37,294 nt of DNA. Origin: Priapulus caudatus. Its lineage: Eukaryota > Priapulida > Priapulimorpha > Priapulimorphida > Priapulidae. Under the pieces are notes generated by a model. It saw nothing but the letters and a program-made list of their open reading frames with translations. It ran no database searches and was not told the DNA's origin. The stretch's first letter is position 1. The number at the start of each line of letters is the position of its first letter. Shown here in pieces: positions 9,740 to 20,625 of the stretch. The position numbers and the translations under genes are program-made. The DNA is taken from NCBI RefSeq assembly GCF_000485595.1, contig NW_014578841.1, positions 10,538-47,831 on the forward strand. The letters are read 5' to 3'.

Positions 9740-11441
9740 TGTAACAGCACTGAAAGGTCTTGCTGGCAGGTAAATAGCTGCTGATCTATGTGGCATGATT
9801 GTCGCTGCGCTACGCTGGCACGCGCCCACAGCGCCAGAACATGATTAACGCGATTAAAAAAAACTGGCTGCGAGACGACCACAAAAAAGCCGAGAGCGAT
9901 TTTTGCGGAAGCAAGCGCCGAGCGAAAAATCTCTCCCCGCGCCGTGGAGTTGCGGTCGTCGCGCGTGATTAAGTGTAAGGCACGAAACACACACACGTAA
10001 ATGTGTACACTTAGTGAATAGTCCGGAGCACGCCGAGCGCGGAAAAATTAATAGAGTGGCGCACACGCCCGAGATGCACCCGTGAATGCCATCCCGCGAC
10101 GCGCTATGCGCGGACGAAGCCATCTAGGTTTCACCCCAAACCCATTATTAAAATGCCAACTAGTATGAAAATGTCGGCAATCATCAAGGATGAGTCATGC
10201 GCAAGGAACGCCACGCACAGATGTATGAATATTATGAAATTTTTAAAAAAAAAAAATGCGAAGGTTGCTACTACTGCTGGTGCCGCTACGGCTCGCCGCC
10301 TCATGAATGTCTATAGCATACTCAGTGACAGATTCCTCTCGACGAACAACCAGCTGTCTGACCTTTTCAGCGCGCCAAAAGATCCTCACATAGACTCCTC
10401 ACCTGCAGACACTTCATGACAATAATCCTTATCCATCGCTTTACTAATTGCTCCTTAGGTTCATTGCGATAAGTTTCGATCGTTTCTCGATTCGTTATTT
10501 TCCAGTTTCTCGACGTTATTTCCTTCCACGTGGACCTCTTCCTTCTACCACATTTGTCTTTCCACGTTCCTCTATCGCTCTGCCTCCATTTCCCTTCGCT
10601 ACTCCCCCAATCCATCTCATACTCCAACCATCATATCCGCTTCTCGACTAACTCCACCCTACCCATCTGCATTCTACTCCACCCTACCCCTTCTCCTACT
10701 CCACCTTAGCGCCTTCTACTTCTACTCGACCCTACCGACGTTCATCTATTCCATCTCGCCCTCCTCCTCCTACATTCTTCGTCCCGTCCTCCTTTCAATC
10801 CACCCTCCTCATTCTCGGCTTATCTTTTCTCTCCTCTAGCTTTCTCGTGCAGCAGCTGCAGTAGGCGCGGCTAACCGAGCCATTAATTCGCATGTTCTGC
10901 TAAATCGTCGAGTTTGATATTAATATGCGTGTTGATTCTCATTATTCGCCATAAAATTTGTTTGTCGTTTAAATGTTAACGTAGAATATAAATAAGTAGT
11001 GTCTGGAAAGCCTAGTTTTTAGCAGACAGGCCGATAATAGGAATAAAGAGGTTTAATTTTTAGCAAAGCTAATTAAAGTAATTGCTGATTTATTATTAAT
11101 ATTATTATTATATTAATATTATCTTACTCGTCCTGCTATTACTATTACTATTACTATTACTATTACTATTAGTTAGCTGTTGTTGTTGTCTTAATAATAG
11201 ATAATAATAATAATATTATTATTATTTATTGAGTATTAGTAGGCTTAGTAGTATTACGTATTAGTTCCACGGACGTACCCTGTGCAATTGAACAAAAATG
11301 CTATACACGCCTAGGGAGAACTGTGGTATCCATTACCCTGCTAACAGTGCTGACGTCGAGAGCCCATGAAAACAGTCACGTTAATAGCATTAGACCGACG
11401 ACTGAAGAAGCACCAACGTAGATGCACCTCACACACACACA
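9740..11441. repeat. Indel-rich second copy of block B (4563-6200)
   Basis: Follows 4563-6200 in the same orientation with many one- to several-base insertions and deletions. Landmarks: TCTTGCTGGCAGGTAAATAGC (about 9758), CACACACGTAAATGTGTACAC (about 9990), AAAATGCCAACTAGTATGAA (about 10150), TTTGTTTGTCGTTTAAATGT (about 10957), then the CTATTA run (about 11135-11168). It ends in a CA repeat abutting the 25-N gap. Homopolymer and single-base indels dominate, the pattern of raw long reads, so I read it as an unpolished duplicate rather than an old diverged repeat. Confidence 0.85.
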
Positions 11442-11466
11442 NNNNNNNNNNNNNNNNNNNNNNNNN
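11442..11466. other. Assembly gap, 25 Ns
   Basis: Exactly 25 Ns, with indel-rich sequence on both sides. A fixed 25-N run is a placeholder, not a measured distance. Confidence 0.99.
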
Positions 11467-12125
11467 GAGACAAAAACAAAGAGGTAAGAGAGAGAGAGAG
11501 AGAGCGAGAGAAGAGATTGAAGAGCAACGGACAAGGGGGAGGAGAAGAGCTGCAAGGGAGGACCGACGAAGAGAGAGAGAGAGAAGAGAGATGAGAGAGA
11601 GAGAAGAGAGGAGAGAGAGAGACGAGAGAGAGAGGAATGAGAAGAGAGACGAGAGAGAGACCACAAGAGACAGAAGACCGAGCGCCACCGAGACGAGAGA
11701 CCGACGACAGGACCGGAGAGAACCCCGAAAGAGAGAGCGAAACGAGGGAGAGACCACGACGAGACGCGAGACCACCAACCACCACACCCCGGCACGACGA
11801 GAGAGGACGAGAAAGAGGAGCGAACGAACACGCGAACCGACGGAGAGGGAGACGAGAGAGAGAGCGAGACCAGATGACCGAAAGAATGCGTAATGACCAC
11901 CCGACGACCGGCGAGAGAGACAAGACAAGCAGACGAGAAGAGAGAGACGAGACACCCGACGGGAGAGAGACGAGAGAGAAAGAGAGAGAGAGACGAGGAC
12001 GAGAGCAGAGACGAGGCGACCGGAAGGAGAGAGACCGGACAGAGAGATTCGAGCACCGACGAATGAGATGAGAAGAGAGAGAGGAGTAGAGTGGAGAGAC
12101 GAGCTGAGAGGGAGGAGCACGAGAA
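11467..12125. repeat. GA-rich low-complexity tract beside the gap
   Basis: About 650 bp of imperfect GAGA/GACGAGAG purine-rich sequence. The Arg/Glu-rich plus-strand frames and Ser/Leu-rich minus-strand frames, up to about 170 codons on this side of the Ns, are translations of the repeat. They are not genes, although frames are drawn across the Ns. Confidence 0.9.
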
Positions 12126-12360
12126 ACTCATCTTTTGATGTCTATCCATAATTTAATTGTAAAAATGCCGAGGCGGCCCTTAATGGCGGCCAGGTCTGCA
12201 ACTAATTGCTTCGTGAAATTTGATGGCAAAAGTGCAACGTTTTTTTTCGACAGCGATTTACTGTCGCAGATCACAATATAAACAGGGACATCTCCACTCC
12301 CATGGCGTGGCCAGGCATCACTGCGTTTTGTAATAGTAATAGTAGTATAGTAATAGTAGT
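12126..12360. other. Short unique noncoding stretch
   Basis: Mixed-composition sequence between two low-complexity blocks. No clean exon or RNA gene is recognised. Confidence 0.4.
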
Positions 12361-12660
12361 GGTAGTGGTAGCAACAGCGGCAGCAGCAGCAGCGGGTGCC
12401 ACAAACACCACCATCGACCAACAGCAGCAGCAGCAGCAGCAGCACCACCACGACCACCACGACCACCACGGACCACCACCAACAGCAAGCAGCAGCAGCC
12501 AGCACCACCACGAACACAACACGGACGGACGACGACGACGACGACGACGACGACGACCACCACCACCCACCACCACCACCAGCAGCAGCAGCCAGCAGCA
12601 GCAGCAGCAGCAGCATGCAGCACGCCAAGCAGCAGTAGCCAGCAGCAGCAACAGCAGTAA
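12361..12660. repeat. (CAG/CAC/ACG)n trinucleotide array
   Basis: CAGCAG, CACCAC, GACGACGAC and AGCAGC triplet runs, partly interrupted by single-base shifts. Open frames of poly-Gln, poly-His, poly-Ser and poly-Cys occur in several frames and both strands. Confidence 0.93.
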
Positions 12661-13685
12661 GTGCAGTATGTGGACCTTCTGAACGCACAGCGGAGTTCCA
12701 CACTACAAAACGCTTCCTCTTATATCGCGCGCCTCGCTTGTTGATTCCACCGCAAACAATAATTGCGTCGCTAACAAAAGGATGGTTATCGTTATCTCCC
12801 CCACCTCGCTTCTAACACATTCAGAGCGTCTGCCCCCCCCCCGTTTCCTCCCCCGTTCCCTCACTATGACGAACGGTGGATAAACTATAGACTGGCCGAG
12901 AGGCCAGAACCAAAGAAAGACACACCAATTGACAGCAGACAGCCATGATAACGACGTGACAAAGCGGAAGCATAGGGCGAACAAGAGAATGTGAGAGAGT
13001 GAAAGAGCGAGAGCAGAGAAATATCGTGAGAAAGAGAGAAGAGAGAGAGAGAGTGCAAAGCAAGAGACGGGAACAAAGTAAGGTCCGAGTGCCAAGAAAG
13101 ACGAGAGAGAGTGAGAGGAGACGAGAGCGCGAGAAGATAGTGAGAGGAGGAGCACGAAGAGACTAGCAGACAAGAGGTCGTGAAGCATAAGGTGTCAACG
13201 TTTGAATATGACACACCAGTGCTGAAGGTCTCGTGCGTGCGTGGCGTGCAGCTGGTCGTGCGTGCCGTGCCGTGCGGCGCGCGTGTTGTGTGTAATACCG
13301 CATGCAAACACGCTGCTTTCTCACCTGTAACCACATGACCTTTCGATTGCAAGAAGAACAGTCCGATAAGCGATCTCTGCCTGACGTAAACACTAGGTCG
13401 GGATAAGATGAGAAAGAGCAGCGAGGAATTCAGTTGCGGGAGGGTTCGTCTGCGAGCGAGGCCTAAACGCTGTCTAACGGTCACAATCGAATATCGCACG
13501 TGCAGTGCCCCGCACCTTTTGCAGCGCCGAGAACAAAATAATAGTCGGCACGAATCAGCATAACAATCTTCGTCGACATATTAATCTCGTGCATATTTTC
13601 GACGCACGAGAAAGGACAGACGCCGCGCCTGTGACTTTTAAGTTCGCGCACGTAATGAACGCATTAGAAAGGCACGTAGATATAA
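12640..13685. repeat. Indel-rich second copy of block A (3555-4560)
   Basis: Matches 3555-4560 in the same orientation: CAG end, CTTCTGAACGCACAGCGG, the poly-C run before GTTTCCTCCCCCGTTCCCTC (about 12832-12862), GA tract, a degraded GTGC array (about 13222-13290), CTGCTTTCTCACCTGTAAC (about 13311) and GCATTAGAAAGGCACGT at the right end. Small indels are scattered throughout. Unlike the clean copy, it runs on into the 31-bp minisatellite instead of block B. Confidence 0.85.
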
Positions 13686-13724
13686 ATCATTGTGATTGAG
13701 AAAGGCACAGTGATCTAGATCGAG

Positions 13725-14415
13725 CTTAGATGCCTGTAATGAACAACACCTACCGGGTTACGATTGCGCTGTACATGAACAACACCGACCCGGGTTTAGC
13801 ATGCTGTAATGAACAACACTACCCGGATTAGATGCGTACATGGAACAAACACCTTACGGGTTACGAATGCGTAATGACACAACACCTTACCGAGTTAGAT
13901 GCTGTAATCGCCAACCAACACCTACCGGATTAGATGCTGTAATGAACAACACCTACCGGGCGTTTCAGATTGCTGTAATGAACAACAACCTACCGGGGTT
14001 AGATGCTGTTAAATGAACAAACCTACCGGCGGTTACCGATGCTGTACTCCATTGAACAAACCATACCGGGTTAGATGCTGTAAACATGACAACAAACAAC
14101 CTCTACCGCGTGTTTAGATGCCTGCTAAATGAACAACACTTACCGGGTTAGATGCTGCCTACATGACCAACAAGCCTACGGTTAGATGCATATGTAATAA
14201 AGCACACTACCGGGAATAGCATGCTGTAATGAACAACAACCCTACCGGCGATTCAGCATGCTGTAACATATGAACAACCAACCTACCGGCGTTAGATGCT
14301 GTATATGAACACAACAACACCTACCGGGTTAGATGCTGTAATGAACAACACCTACCGGGTTAGATGCTGTAATGAACAACACCTACCGGGTTAGATGCTG
14401 TAATGAACAACACCT
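13725..14415. repeat. 31-bp minisatellite, about 22 units
   Basis: The unit contains TTAGATGCTGTAATGAACAA followed by CACCTACCGGG. The last two and a half units (14329-14415) are identical, while nearly every unit to the left has random insertions or losses. The change from perfect to error-rich units inside one array marks where polished sequence gives way to unpolished sequence. There is no coding role. Confidence 0.93.
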
Positions 14416-14478
14416 GGGTAAGCTAGGCTAGCGAGTGATAGCCTGCAAGAGTGAGCTAGACTAACTGCGATGACTCAC

Positions 14479-14570
14479 ACAGCAACAGGCTCCTTGAACT
14501 TCCCAACTTGTTGTATCTGGAACATCAGGTCCCCACCATTGACATACTCCATCACGAAGTACAATCGATC
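14479..14570 (-). CDS. Pkc53E-like: Classical PKC exon: kinase hinge region ([15 protein letters not shown])
   Basis: A 92-bp internal exon, 30 codons plus two bases. Reading on the minus strand, the acceptor CCTTCAG precedes GAT, and the donor GTGAGT (plus-strand ACTCAC, 14473-14478) follows ...GTTGCTGT. It encodes [20 protein letters not shown] and on to VGKFKEPVA, equivalent to about residues 411-441 of human PKC-alpha. It holds strand beta-5, the Met gatekeeper and the hinge EYVNGGDL, which lines the ATP adenine pocket, plus the start of helix D. The exon before it (catalytic Lys, alpha-C helix) and the exon after it (FYAAE..., HRD/DFG) are not found here. It lies at lower coordinates than the later-domain exon at 16439-16579, the wrong order for a minus-strand gene. 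Confidence 0.95.
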
Positions 14571-16438
14571 CTGAAGGAGACACAGCACACAACTGTAAGC
14601 ACGCAATGTCGCACGCATGGTCTTGATGCACGAATAATAGCGAGTTACTCAGTAGAGGCCCGTGTACGGCTACACACAAAAACAAACCCAAGACTCAAAC
14701 TGAGGGGTTGCTTTGGCAACTTAATTTTTTTTAAAGCAACGTAGATGTATATTTGGGGGCAGAAGAGATCTGACTGGGTTTTCCTAGTCAGGGATTTTTT
14801 CCCGAACACGACTTCGTCTTGGTGATGAGCACTCACATCCTGCAAATCACCACGTCATCATTGGAAAGGGTGGAGAAGGGTGAGATGGGCTAGGAAGGTG
14901 GAGGAAAAGACAAATGTGACAGAGAAGGGAGTGTGGAAGAGGAAGGTGTTGAGCAGCGGTAGAGGAGGGGGGGATAAGAAAAGCAACAGGGAGGGGAGAG
15001 AGAAAGGATATGAAGGCTAGAATGGGGAGAACGTAAAGGTAAGAGAAGGAGTCCGGAGTAGGTAGAGGAGTGAGGAGAAGGAGGTCGTTCTCAACACCAT
15101 CTCAACATTGAGCAGAATTATATTTTAGTTATCTATACACCTTGTCACTATAGCCAGTGCAATGGACATCGACAAGTACGAGAACATAACAGAACACATA
15201 TATGTAAAAAATAATCAATAAAGGCCCGCGAGTTATTTGCAGAAAAATGAATTTAAATGCGCAATCTACAGATTTACTCTCGGAGAAATATTCCACAACA
15301 GTTTCTTCACTGCTAGCGTAAGCCTTATCGCTGACAATAACAGCGTTGTTATCAGTATTAGCAACTATAAGCTCCCTTAAAGACGACTGCACGCACTTAC
15401 TGCCTCTATCCGTAGCACAGAGTTAACAGCCCACTGAGCCAGTGTGCAGTGAATATGCAATTAACTGCACACGGAAAAATGGCCGCTGTGCAAAGTTGGA
15501 GCCTGCTCGAGGGATACAAGAACTGATGCTAGCCGTATTGAGCAGGAGACGCTTCTGTACAAGGGTCATAATGCAGCATATCTCAGCGTGGAAGTTTATT
15601 AAACACCACTATGAACAAACAGGCGACCTTTCTATAGAGGTGGCCGCTAATACAGGTCAATCTGTATATGCGTAATGTCGCAGACAATATTTTCGAAGAA
15701 ATGCCTCAGCAAGATTAGGCCGATGAAAGTTGATGTCATGGTTCTCGTCAGCGCCCGCATCAAATTTTACTCCCGCACCAAAAAAGTTCAACACTCATCG
15801 CTGACGAAATTCCCGCATCAAAAAGTCCCCATATGAAATTCCCGCCTCAAAAAATCAACAATAAGAGAGAGAGAGAGAGAGAGAGCGGGGTTAGCAACCA
15901 TTCAACGCAGCTCCACCGACGCGTGGATGCCGCGACGCCAGTGCCACCACGGCTGCCAGCAGATGGCGCTGGCGACATCGGCTGCGCTAACTGATTGCTA
16001 ATAACACGTAATAGCCATGCGACAGCATTAGCGAGAGACTAGCTAAATTTGTGGTAGCCATGCGATGCTGTTCATAACGAAATCACTGAGAAAAATAAAT
16101 ACTGGTTCATGCTCACGCTGCAGCATCAGCGTACACTGCAGAAATTCGCACGGCAAGCGATTACAACTTCTAAACACTGCATTGCAAAAATTATAAACAT
16201 CGCATTCAGCCCCTCCGACCACATGCTTACGGTCAAGTGAGCGTCTAACTATATAAAAAAAAAATTATGCACGACTAAACCGATTCTGGACAACATGCCA
16301 CAAGCAAAATTACGAAGCACGAGCTCAACTCGGTAGTAGATCTACGATGAGTATCTGCCTACGTGCTAACAACACACGCGAGCAGAAAATGACAGCCACA
16401 AATGCACACCGACAATGCCACTTGGTGACAACACTTAC
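14571..16438. other. Intron-like sequence between PKC exons, no other gene recognised
   Basis: G-rich at about 14860-15090 (GGAG-type). Short frames at 15129-15392 and 15442-15675 have no recognisable domain and no supporting splice structure. A small repeat family of the type GAAATTCCCGCATCAAAAAG recurs three to four times at about 15755-15850, next to a GA run at about 15864-15885. A perfect CTCF-type motif lies at 15956-15970. Missing PKC exons (HRD/DFG, activation loop) were looked for on the minus strand and not seen. Confidence 0.5.
15956..15970 (+). promoter_or_regulatory. Candidate CTCF-type binding motif
   Basis: CCAGCAGATGGCGCT matches the CTCF core consensus CCASYAGRKGGCRSY at all 15 positions. 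This is a sequence match only; chance matches are expected at low frequency, and occupancy cannot be judged. Similar one-mismatch sites are at 2895-2909 and 18607-18621. Confidence 0.35.
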
Positions 16439-16579
16439 GATTTTCGGTTTAAACGGTGGTTGCATGTCTCGATTCTCAATCTTGATCCATTCTATGCGCC
16501 GGAAGAATGGATGTTCCCTAATGTCTCTCTCGCCCCCGGCACCACTGCCAAGCCTCTTCTTGGGATCCTTCGTTAGTAG
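16439..16579 (-). CDS. Pkc53E-like: Classical PKC exon: C-lobe end of the kinase domain ([11 protein letters not shown]...FKPKI)
   Basis: A 141-bp internal exon of exactly 47 codons. The acceptor TTCCTACAG precedes CTACTAACG, and the donor GTAAGT (plus-strand ACTTAC, 16433-16438) follows ATC, both in phase 0. The product corresponds to about residues 572-618 of human PKC-alpha. It contains [11 protein letters not shown] (helix I, with the RLG motif typical of AGC kinases), [22 protein letters not shown] and PPFKPKI, the hallmark close of an AGC kinase domain. It joins in frame to the tail exon at 6651-6803. Its sequence is clean and fully open. Placement at a higher coordinate than the tail exon is correct, but it also lies above the hinge exon, which should precede it. 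Confidence 0.95.
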
Positions 16580-18549
16580 CTGTAGGAAGACAACAGGAAA
16601 CGCGGCGTCCAGGTTACAAGAGTTTCCTCTTCTAGTCTTTCTTTCTTTTTCTCTTCTTAAGTAGTGGTATTTTTTGTATAAGTAAGTTTTAAGTAAAGTA
16701 AGTAAGTAAGTCAGTAAGTAAAGTCAAGTAAAAGTATAAGTAAATTTTTGTGACATTACCTCATGCGCACTGGCGTTCTAACAATAAACGTAGCATCTAA
16801 TGCTTTATAAAGCGTACTACTGTTTTATAATATGCAGTGTATGCTATATGTTATCTGTTAGTGTTGATTCTATTAGAATTTTATCTGCTATTAAAGTGGT
16901 CCCGTTTTATTGGGCTTTGGATAAACGGGCGCATTTTTTAAATGCCACAATCCTTTCAGACGTTATTTTCATCGGATAAAGGAGACCGGACTTTGGTTAA
17001 ATAGGATATTTTCTGCAGAACAAATTTCCTTTATTCTTAAGTGAACGTTGTAAAACGATCCTAAACTTAAAAGCAAACTGAAACTACTCGGCTTTTCAGC
17101 GGCTTCTGAACATAATGAGTTCACAGAACGTTTTTTTAGAGCTAAATTCATGTGTAGTGTACTGTGTGCTGTGTTTATTGTACAGTGCGTGTTTGTACAG
17201 ACGATTGCATAATGTAAAAATAGGCATGTAAGACTGGAAATGTGTTCAAGGTATAATAAATCTGGAGATTTCCATGGTTCCTGACATATCCTGATAAAGT
17301 AGGGCAACACTGTATAATAATTATAATAATGATGATAATAATAATAAATGGGTGTAAAGTCACGGTCTATTTGGCCCGGGTAAAAAAGTGTGAAGCGGTG
17401 GGTGGGGATGTGCCGAGGTTAATAATATCATGATTACATCGTAGGAAATTCCGTGATCACGCTGAGATCGAGTGCGGAAAGAAGGTTTGCACACTGACGC
17501 ACGCACTAACACAACTTACTAGATTTCGTCACTGCCTTCAGTCAACTGAAAACACGGCGTCACACAAAACATGTGCACGAATGCACGCACACACGCGCAT
17601 GTTCGTTCGTATGCGCGCACGCGCGCGCATCCCAGTTCCACGATGATACTTCGTCTGTAGAATACTTGGTGTAGCTGAACCAATCTGTAGTGAGATCTAC
17701 ACACTAATTTCTCTTTAGATTCGTTCTAATACGCATTACAAAGTTTTATGGCGCACCATAAAACCTGCACGCACTTTTGATTTACCGCTAACACTTATTT
17801 GGAGTATTACACAATAATACCCTGATATCTGATAAACGTTTGATCGCGAAACTACTAGAAAATATGCGGCCCAGCTTTTGGCCATAACATTTTGGCAAGA
17901 GCTTATTTGATTGCTGCCCCCTATGGACAGGAAACTAAAATAATCATTTTCCAATATACACAAGAACCCGACAAGAACAACTTAAATAATGTCTCCTTGC
18001 ACCCGGCGAGTAAAAATGGAATGATGAAAGGTCAGGAGCGCTTGGAAATCACAGCCAAACACGTAGTAAAAACATACGAAACGAAAGCTACACCTGCGAA
18101 CACATACCGACCGAAAGCTACAGCTACACTGACGAACCGATCGCAAGCTGCGCGTGACGTCATAGCGCCGCCATATTTGTAGCTGCGTCACGCGCGGAAG
18201 AGATCAACGCTCATGGAGAGTAGAGTCCCTTAATATAAAGTGACTCTATATATAAAGGGACTCTACTGGAGCGTGGACGAGCGCGCCCTCTATACTCATC
18301 GTTGTAGTACGCTAGCATCCCGTACACAACCAGACGAGTGACACGCGGATGGCGGTTCGTGCTGGCCCCAGCAGGGGGCAGAGGCGAGGCTAACTGTTAC
18401 AGTGTGCATCCTCTACACGGCAGGCCATGGCAAGCAACAGACACAGCGAAGAAAGCGCAAGATGATGACATGCCAAGTCACACGCCGCGGCTTGTAATAT
18501 TATCGCACACGAACGCGTCACCCGACTGCGTGGAACGCGACCGCTGCCG

Positions 18550-18581
<32 letters not shown>

Positions 18582-18863
18582 CGAGTCAGCCAGTTTGCGT
18601 TTGTCGCCAATAGATGGCAGCACGAGCGTTTCCCCCCTTCCGTTCGTCTGCTCAACAAACGCCTGCAACTACGCTGCAGACGCGCACGCGGCGAACCTCT
18701 TCATCAACATTCACATCACTAACGTTAACATTTGTACAAACTACCCTTACACGAGTCATCGCCGCGCGCATAGAGTCTATTGCGATACGTTAGTGTTGAT
18801 ATGGGTGGGGGGGGGAGACGCGTGTTAGTACTGACAATGGCATTGTCTGGTGCGTTTACTTAC
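16580..18863. other. Intron-like sequence between PKC exons, with small repeats
   Basis: An (AAGT)n tract lies at about 16680-16745, ATA/AAT triplets at about 17312-17347, a short CA run at about 18548-18580 and a poly-G run near 18805. Open frames at 16969-17310, 17892-18182 and 18338-18613 have no recognisable domain. An X-box-like or CTCF-like signal is limited to a one-mismatch CTCF motif at 18607-18621. No exon with PKC features was found here. Confidence 0.5.
18220..18266. repeat. Palindrome, imperfect inverted repeat
   Basis: GTAGAGTCCCTTAATATA pairs with TATATAAAGGGACTCTAC around AAGTGACTCTA. A weaker match continues outward (CGCTC..GAGCG). A strong hairpin, or a short non-autonomous element, is possible. 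No flanking duplication is evident. Confidence 0.8.
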
Positions 18864-19020
18864 AATGAGAACTTTTCGTTCCATGTCGGATTCAGATTAG
18901 CTTTGATTGTTTTCGTCTTCTTCTTCGACTTGTTATCTGGGTCTGGGAGCAGCTTCAACTTCACATAAGGATCTGACAAGCCATTGGGGTCCATTGGGAT
19001 CAGGTTACGAGCCTGTTGTA
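18864..19020 (-). CDS. Pkc53E-like: Classical PKC exon: first part of the C2 domain
   Basis: A 157-bp internal exon: two bases, 51 codons, two bases. The acceptor TTCCATTGCAG precedes TA, and the donor GTAAGT (plus-strand ACTTAC, 18858-18863) follows TTCTCATT. It encodes [20 protein letters not shown], then [23 protein letters not shown] and TWNEKFS, matching about residues 178-228 of human PKC-alpha. Both first-loop Ca2+-binding aspartates are present (MD and LSD, equivalent to D187 and D193), as is the lysine-rich strand (KTKT) that contacts acidic phospholipid and PIP2. The 3' phase (TT plus one base) fits the 20388-20625 exon, giving ...KFSFLLREED. That partner lies at higher coordinates, the reverse of the order expected. 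Confidence 0.96.
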
Positions 19021-20387
19021 CTGCAATGGAACACGTTATACGATGAGAGAGAACAGGCGAATCTAACTGAACGCGTAAGACCGCTACAGATAATGTGATA
19101 TAGTGATGAAACATTAAACTGTAATGATACACATGACACAGCACTGGGGCATGTTACGCTGCATCAGAACACAGGACAATATCACGGAACATGTACACTA
19201 AAACTACGCATTGAATAGTGCATAAAACACGAAATACTGCTAAAGAATACGTGATAACATGATGGAACACGTTACAGTGTGGTGGTACATTTGACAGTGC
19301 ACCAGAACATGTGATAGCGGAATGGAACCAGTTACATTGTAATCATACAGATGATACAGCATCGGGACATGTGACAACGCGATGGAAAACGTTACAAATT
19401 GTAAAGGTACATGTAATACAGCATCAGAGCATACGATGTGTGATAAAACACGTTACAAACGTAACGTGTAACTGTTAAGTAACGTAACGTAACGTAACGC
19501 GTAACCAAACTGGTACGTAACGTAACGTAACGTAACGCGTAACCAACGTACCGTTACAACTGTAACGGTAAAAACGTGGGAAGGTGAGACGCCGACACGG
19601 AAGTATGAAGTACAAGCATCCATGTAATATAGAGCCAATACAATAAATGCGTGCACATGACCACATGGATGAGTAGGAGGAAGACGAAAGCCGTCAGCAT
19701 GAGTGTATGTGGGCTGAGAAGGGAGGAAAGGGAGTAAGCGAGAGAGGGAGGGAGAGAAACAGAAAGAGATAGAGAGATAGAGAGATAGACAAAGAGAGAC
19801 AAAGAGAGAGCGAGAGAGAAAGAGATAGAAAAAGAGAGACGAAATATGTATGTAATAACGTAAGCGTCTGTGCACGATCATGGTTTGATCCTCCCCCAAC
19901 CCTCCCTTTGCTTCTAACCCTGCTCCGCCGTATCGTCTCCCCAACTCTCCTTACCCCTCTCCTCCCCAAACCTCCCGCCCTACCACGGCACTACTCCGCA
20001 TACATACCACACGGTCTGCACACCCTCCTCACTCACCCATCCGCCTCCCCCAACCCGTCAAATCCCCCACTCATGCACTGCACACCCACTGCCGCCTCTC
20101 CTCTCCACCACTGCTTCTCCATACAGTGTTCCCGACTTGAGTTCTACTATTACATGCTCACATTCTCACACTCGATCACGCATAATGGGTATGTGGTGTC
20201 GCGAGGCATAGGCGAGGGTGAAAGCCGGAAGGCAGGCTCAGTCACGCTCGCGCTCCGTTATTGCCGCTAATATAATACTGCTACTACTGCTGCTGCTACT
20301 GCTGTTACTGCTGATCTGCACCCCGGCATACCTTCCGCGGGTCGGTCGGGCCCGCGCTACGACGCCCGCGCTCGCGTCGCCACATAC
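19021..20387. other. Intron-like sequence with tandem repeats
   Basis: About 19060-19460 consists of degenerate roughly 60-65 bp units built on ACGTTACA..GTACATGTGATACAGCA, each mentioning AACACGTTAC or ACATGTGA. About 19468-19560 is a (CGTAA)n pentanucleotide array with CGCGTAACC breaks. About 19738-19845 is GA-rich and 19890-20110 is C-rich. About 20276-20312 is a CTG/CTA triplet run. The mixed frames here have no PKC or other domain features. Confidence 0.6.
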
Positions 20388-20625
20388 CTGCAGCTGCTCG
20401 TTCATCTCTGCCTCCTGCGCGAGGCTCTCCTCCTCGTCAGGGATCGGGATGTTGTAGTACTCGCCCTCCTCCTGGTTGAGCAGCTTGAACCAGCCTTCGG
20501 CCGGGTTCTTCAGCAGCTCGGAGACGCCGAACGACATCGCGCCCATGAAGTCGTTGCGCGACGTGCGGTCCCAGTCCCACACCTCCAGCAGCAGCCGCTT
20601 GTCCTTATCTTCCTCCCGCAGGAGG
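20388..20625 (-). CDS. Pkc53E-like: Classical PKC exon: second part of the C2 domain
   Basis: A 238-bp internal exon: one base completing a Phe codon, then 79 codons. The acceptor CCATGGCAG precedes CCTCCTGCG, and the donor GTATGT (plus-strand ACATAC, 20382-20387) follows CTGCAG in phase 0. It encodes [58 protein letters not shown] and [10 protein letters not shown], up to EQLQ. This is about residues 230-308 of PKC-alpha. The third Ca2+ loop aspartates (WDWD and RND, equivalent to D246, D248 and D254) are intact, so with the previous exon all five Ca2+ ligands are present. Its end EQLQ flows into KICKIGREK of the 21369-21506 exon. GC content is visibly higher than in flanking introns. Confidence 0.96.

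Noticed and set aside
11341-12149. Ser/Leu and Arg/Glu frames of about 140-260 codons
   Set aside because: GA repeat translations; several run through the 25-N gap, so they are not continuous sequence.
13725-14415. CRISPR-like 31-bp periodicity
   Set aside because: Head-to-tail satellite with no spacers.
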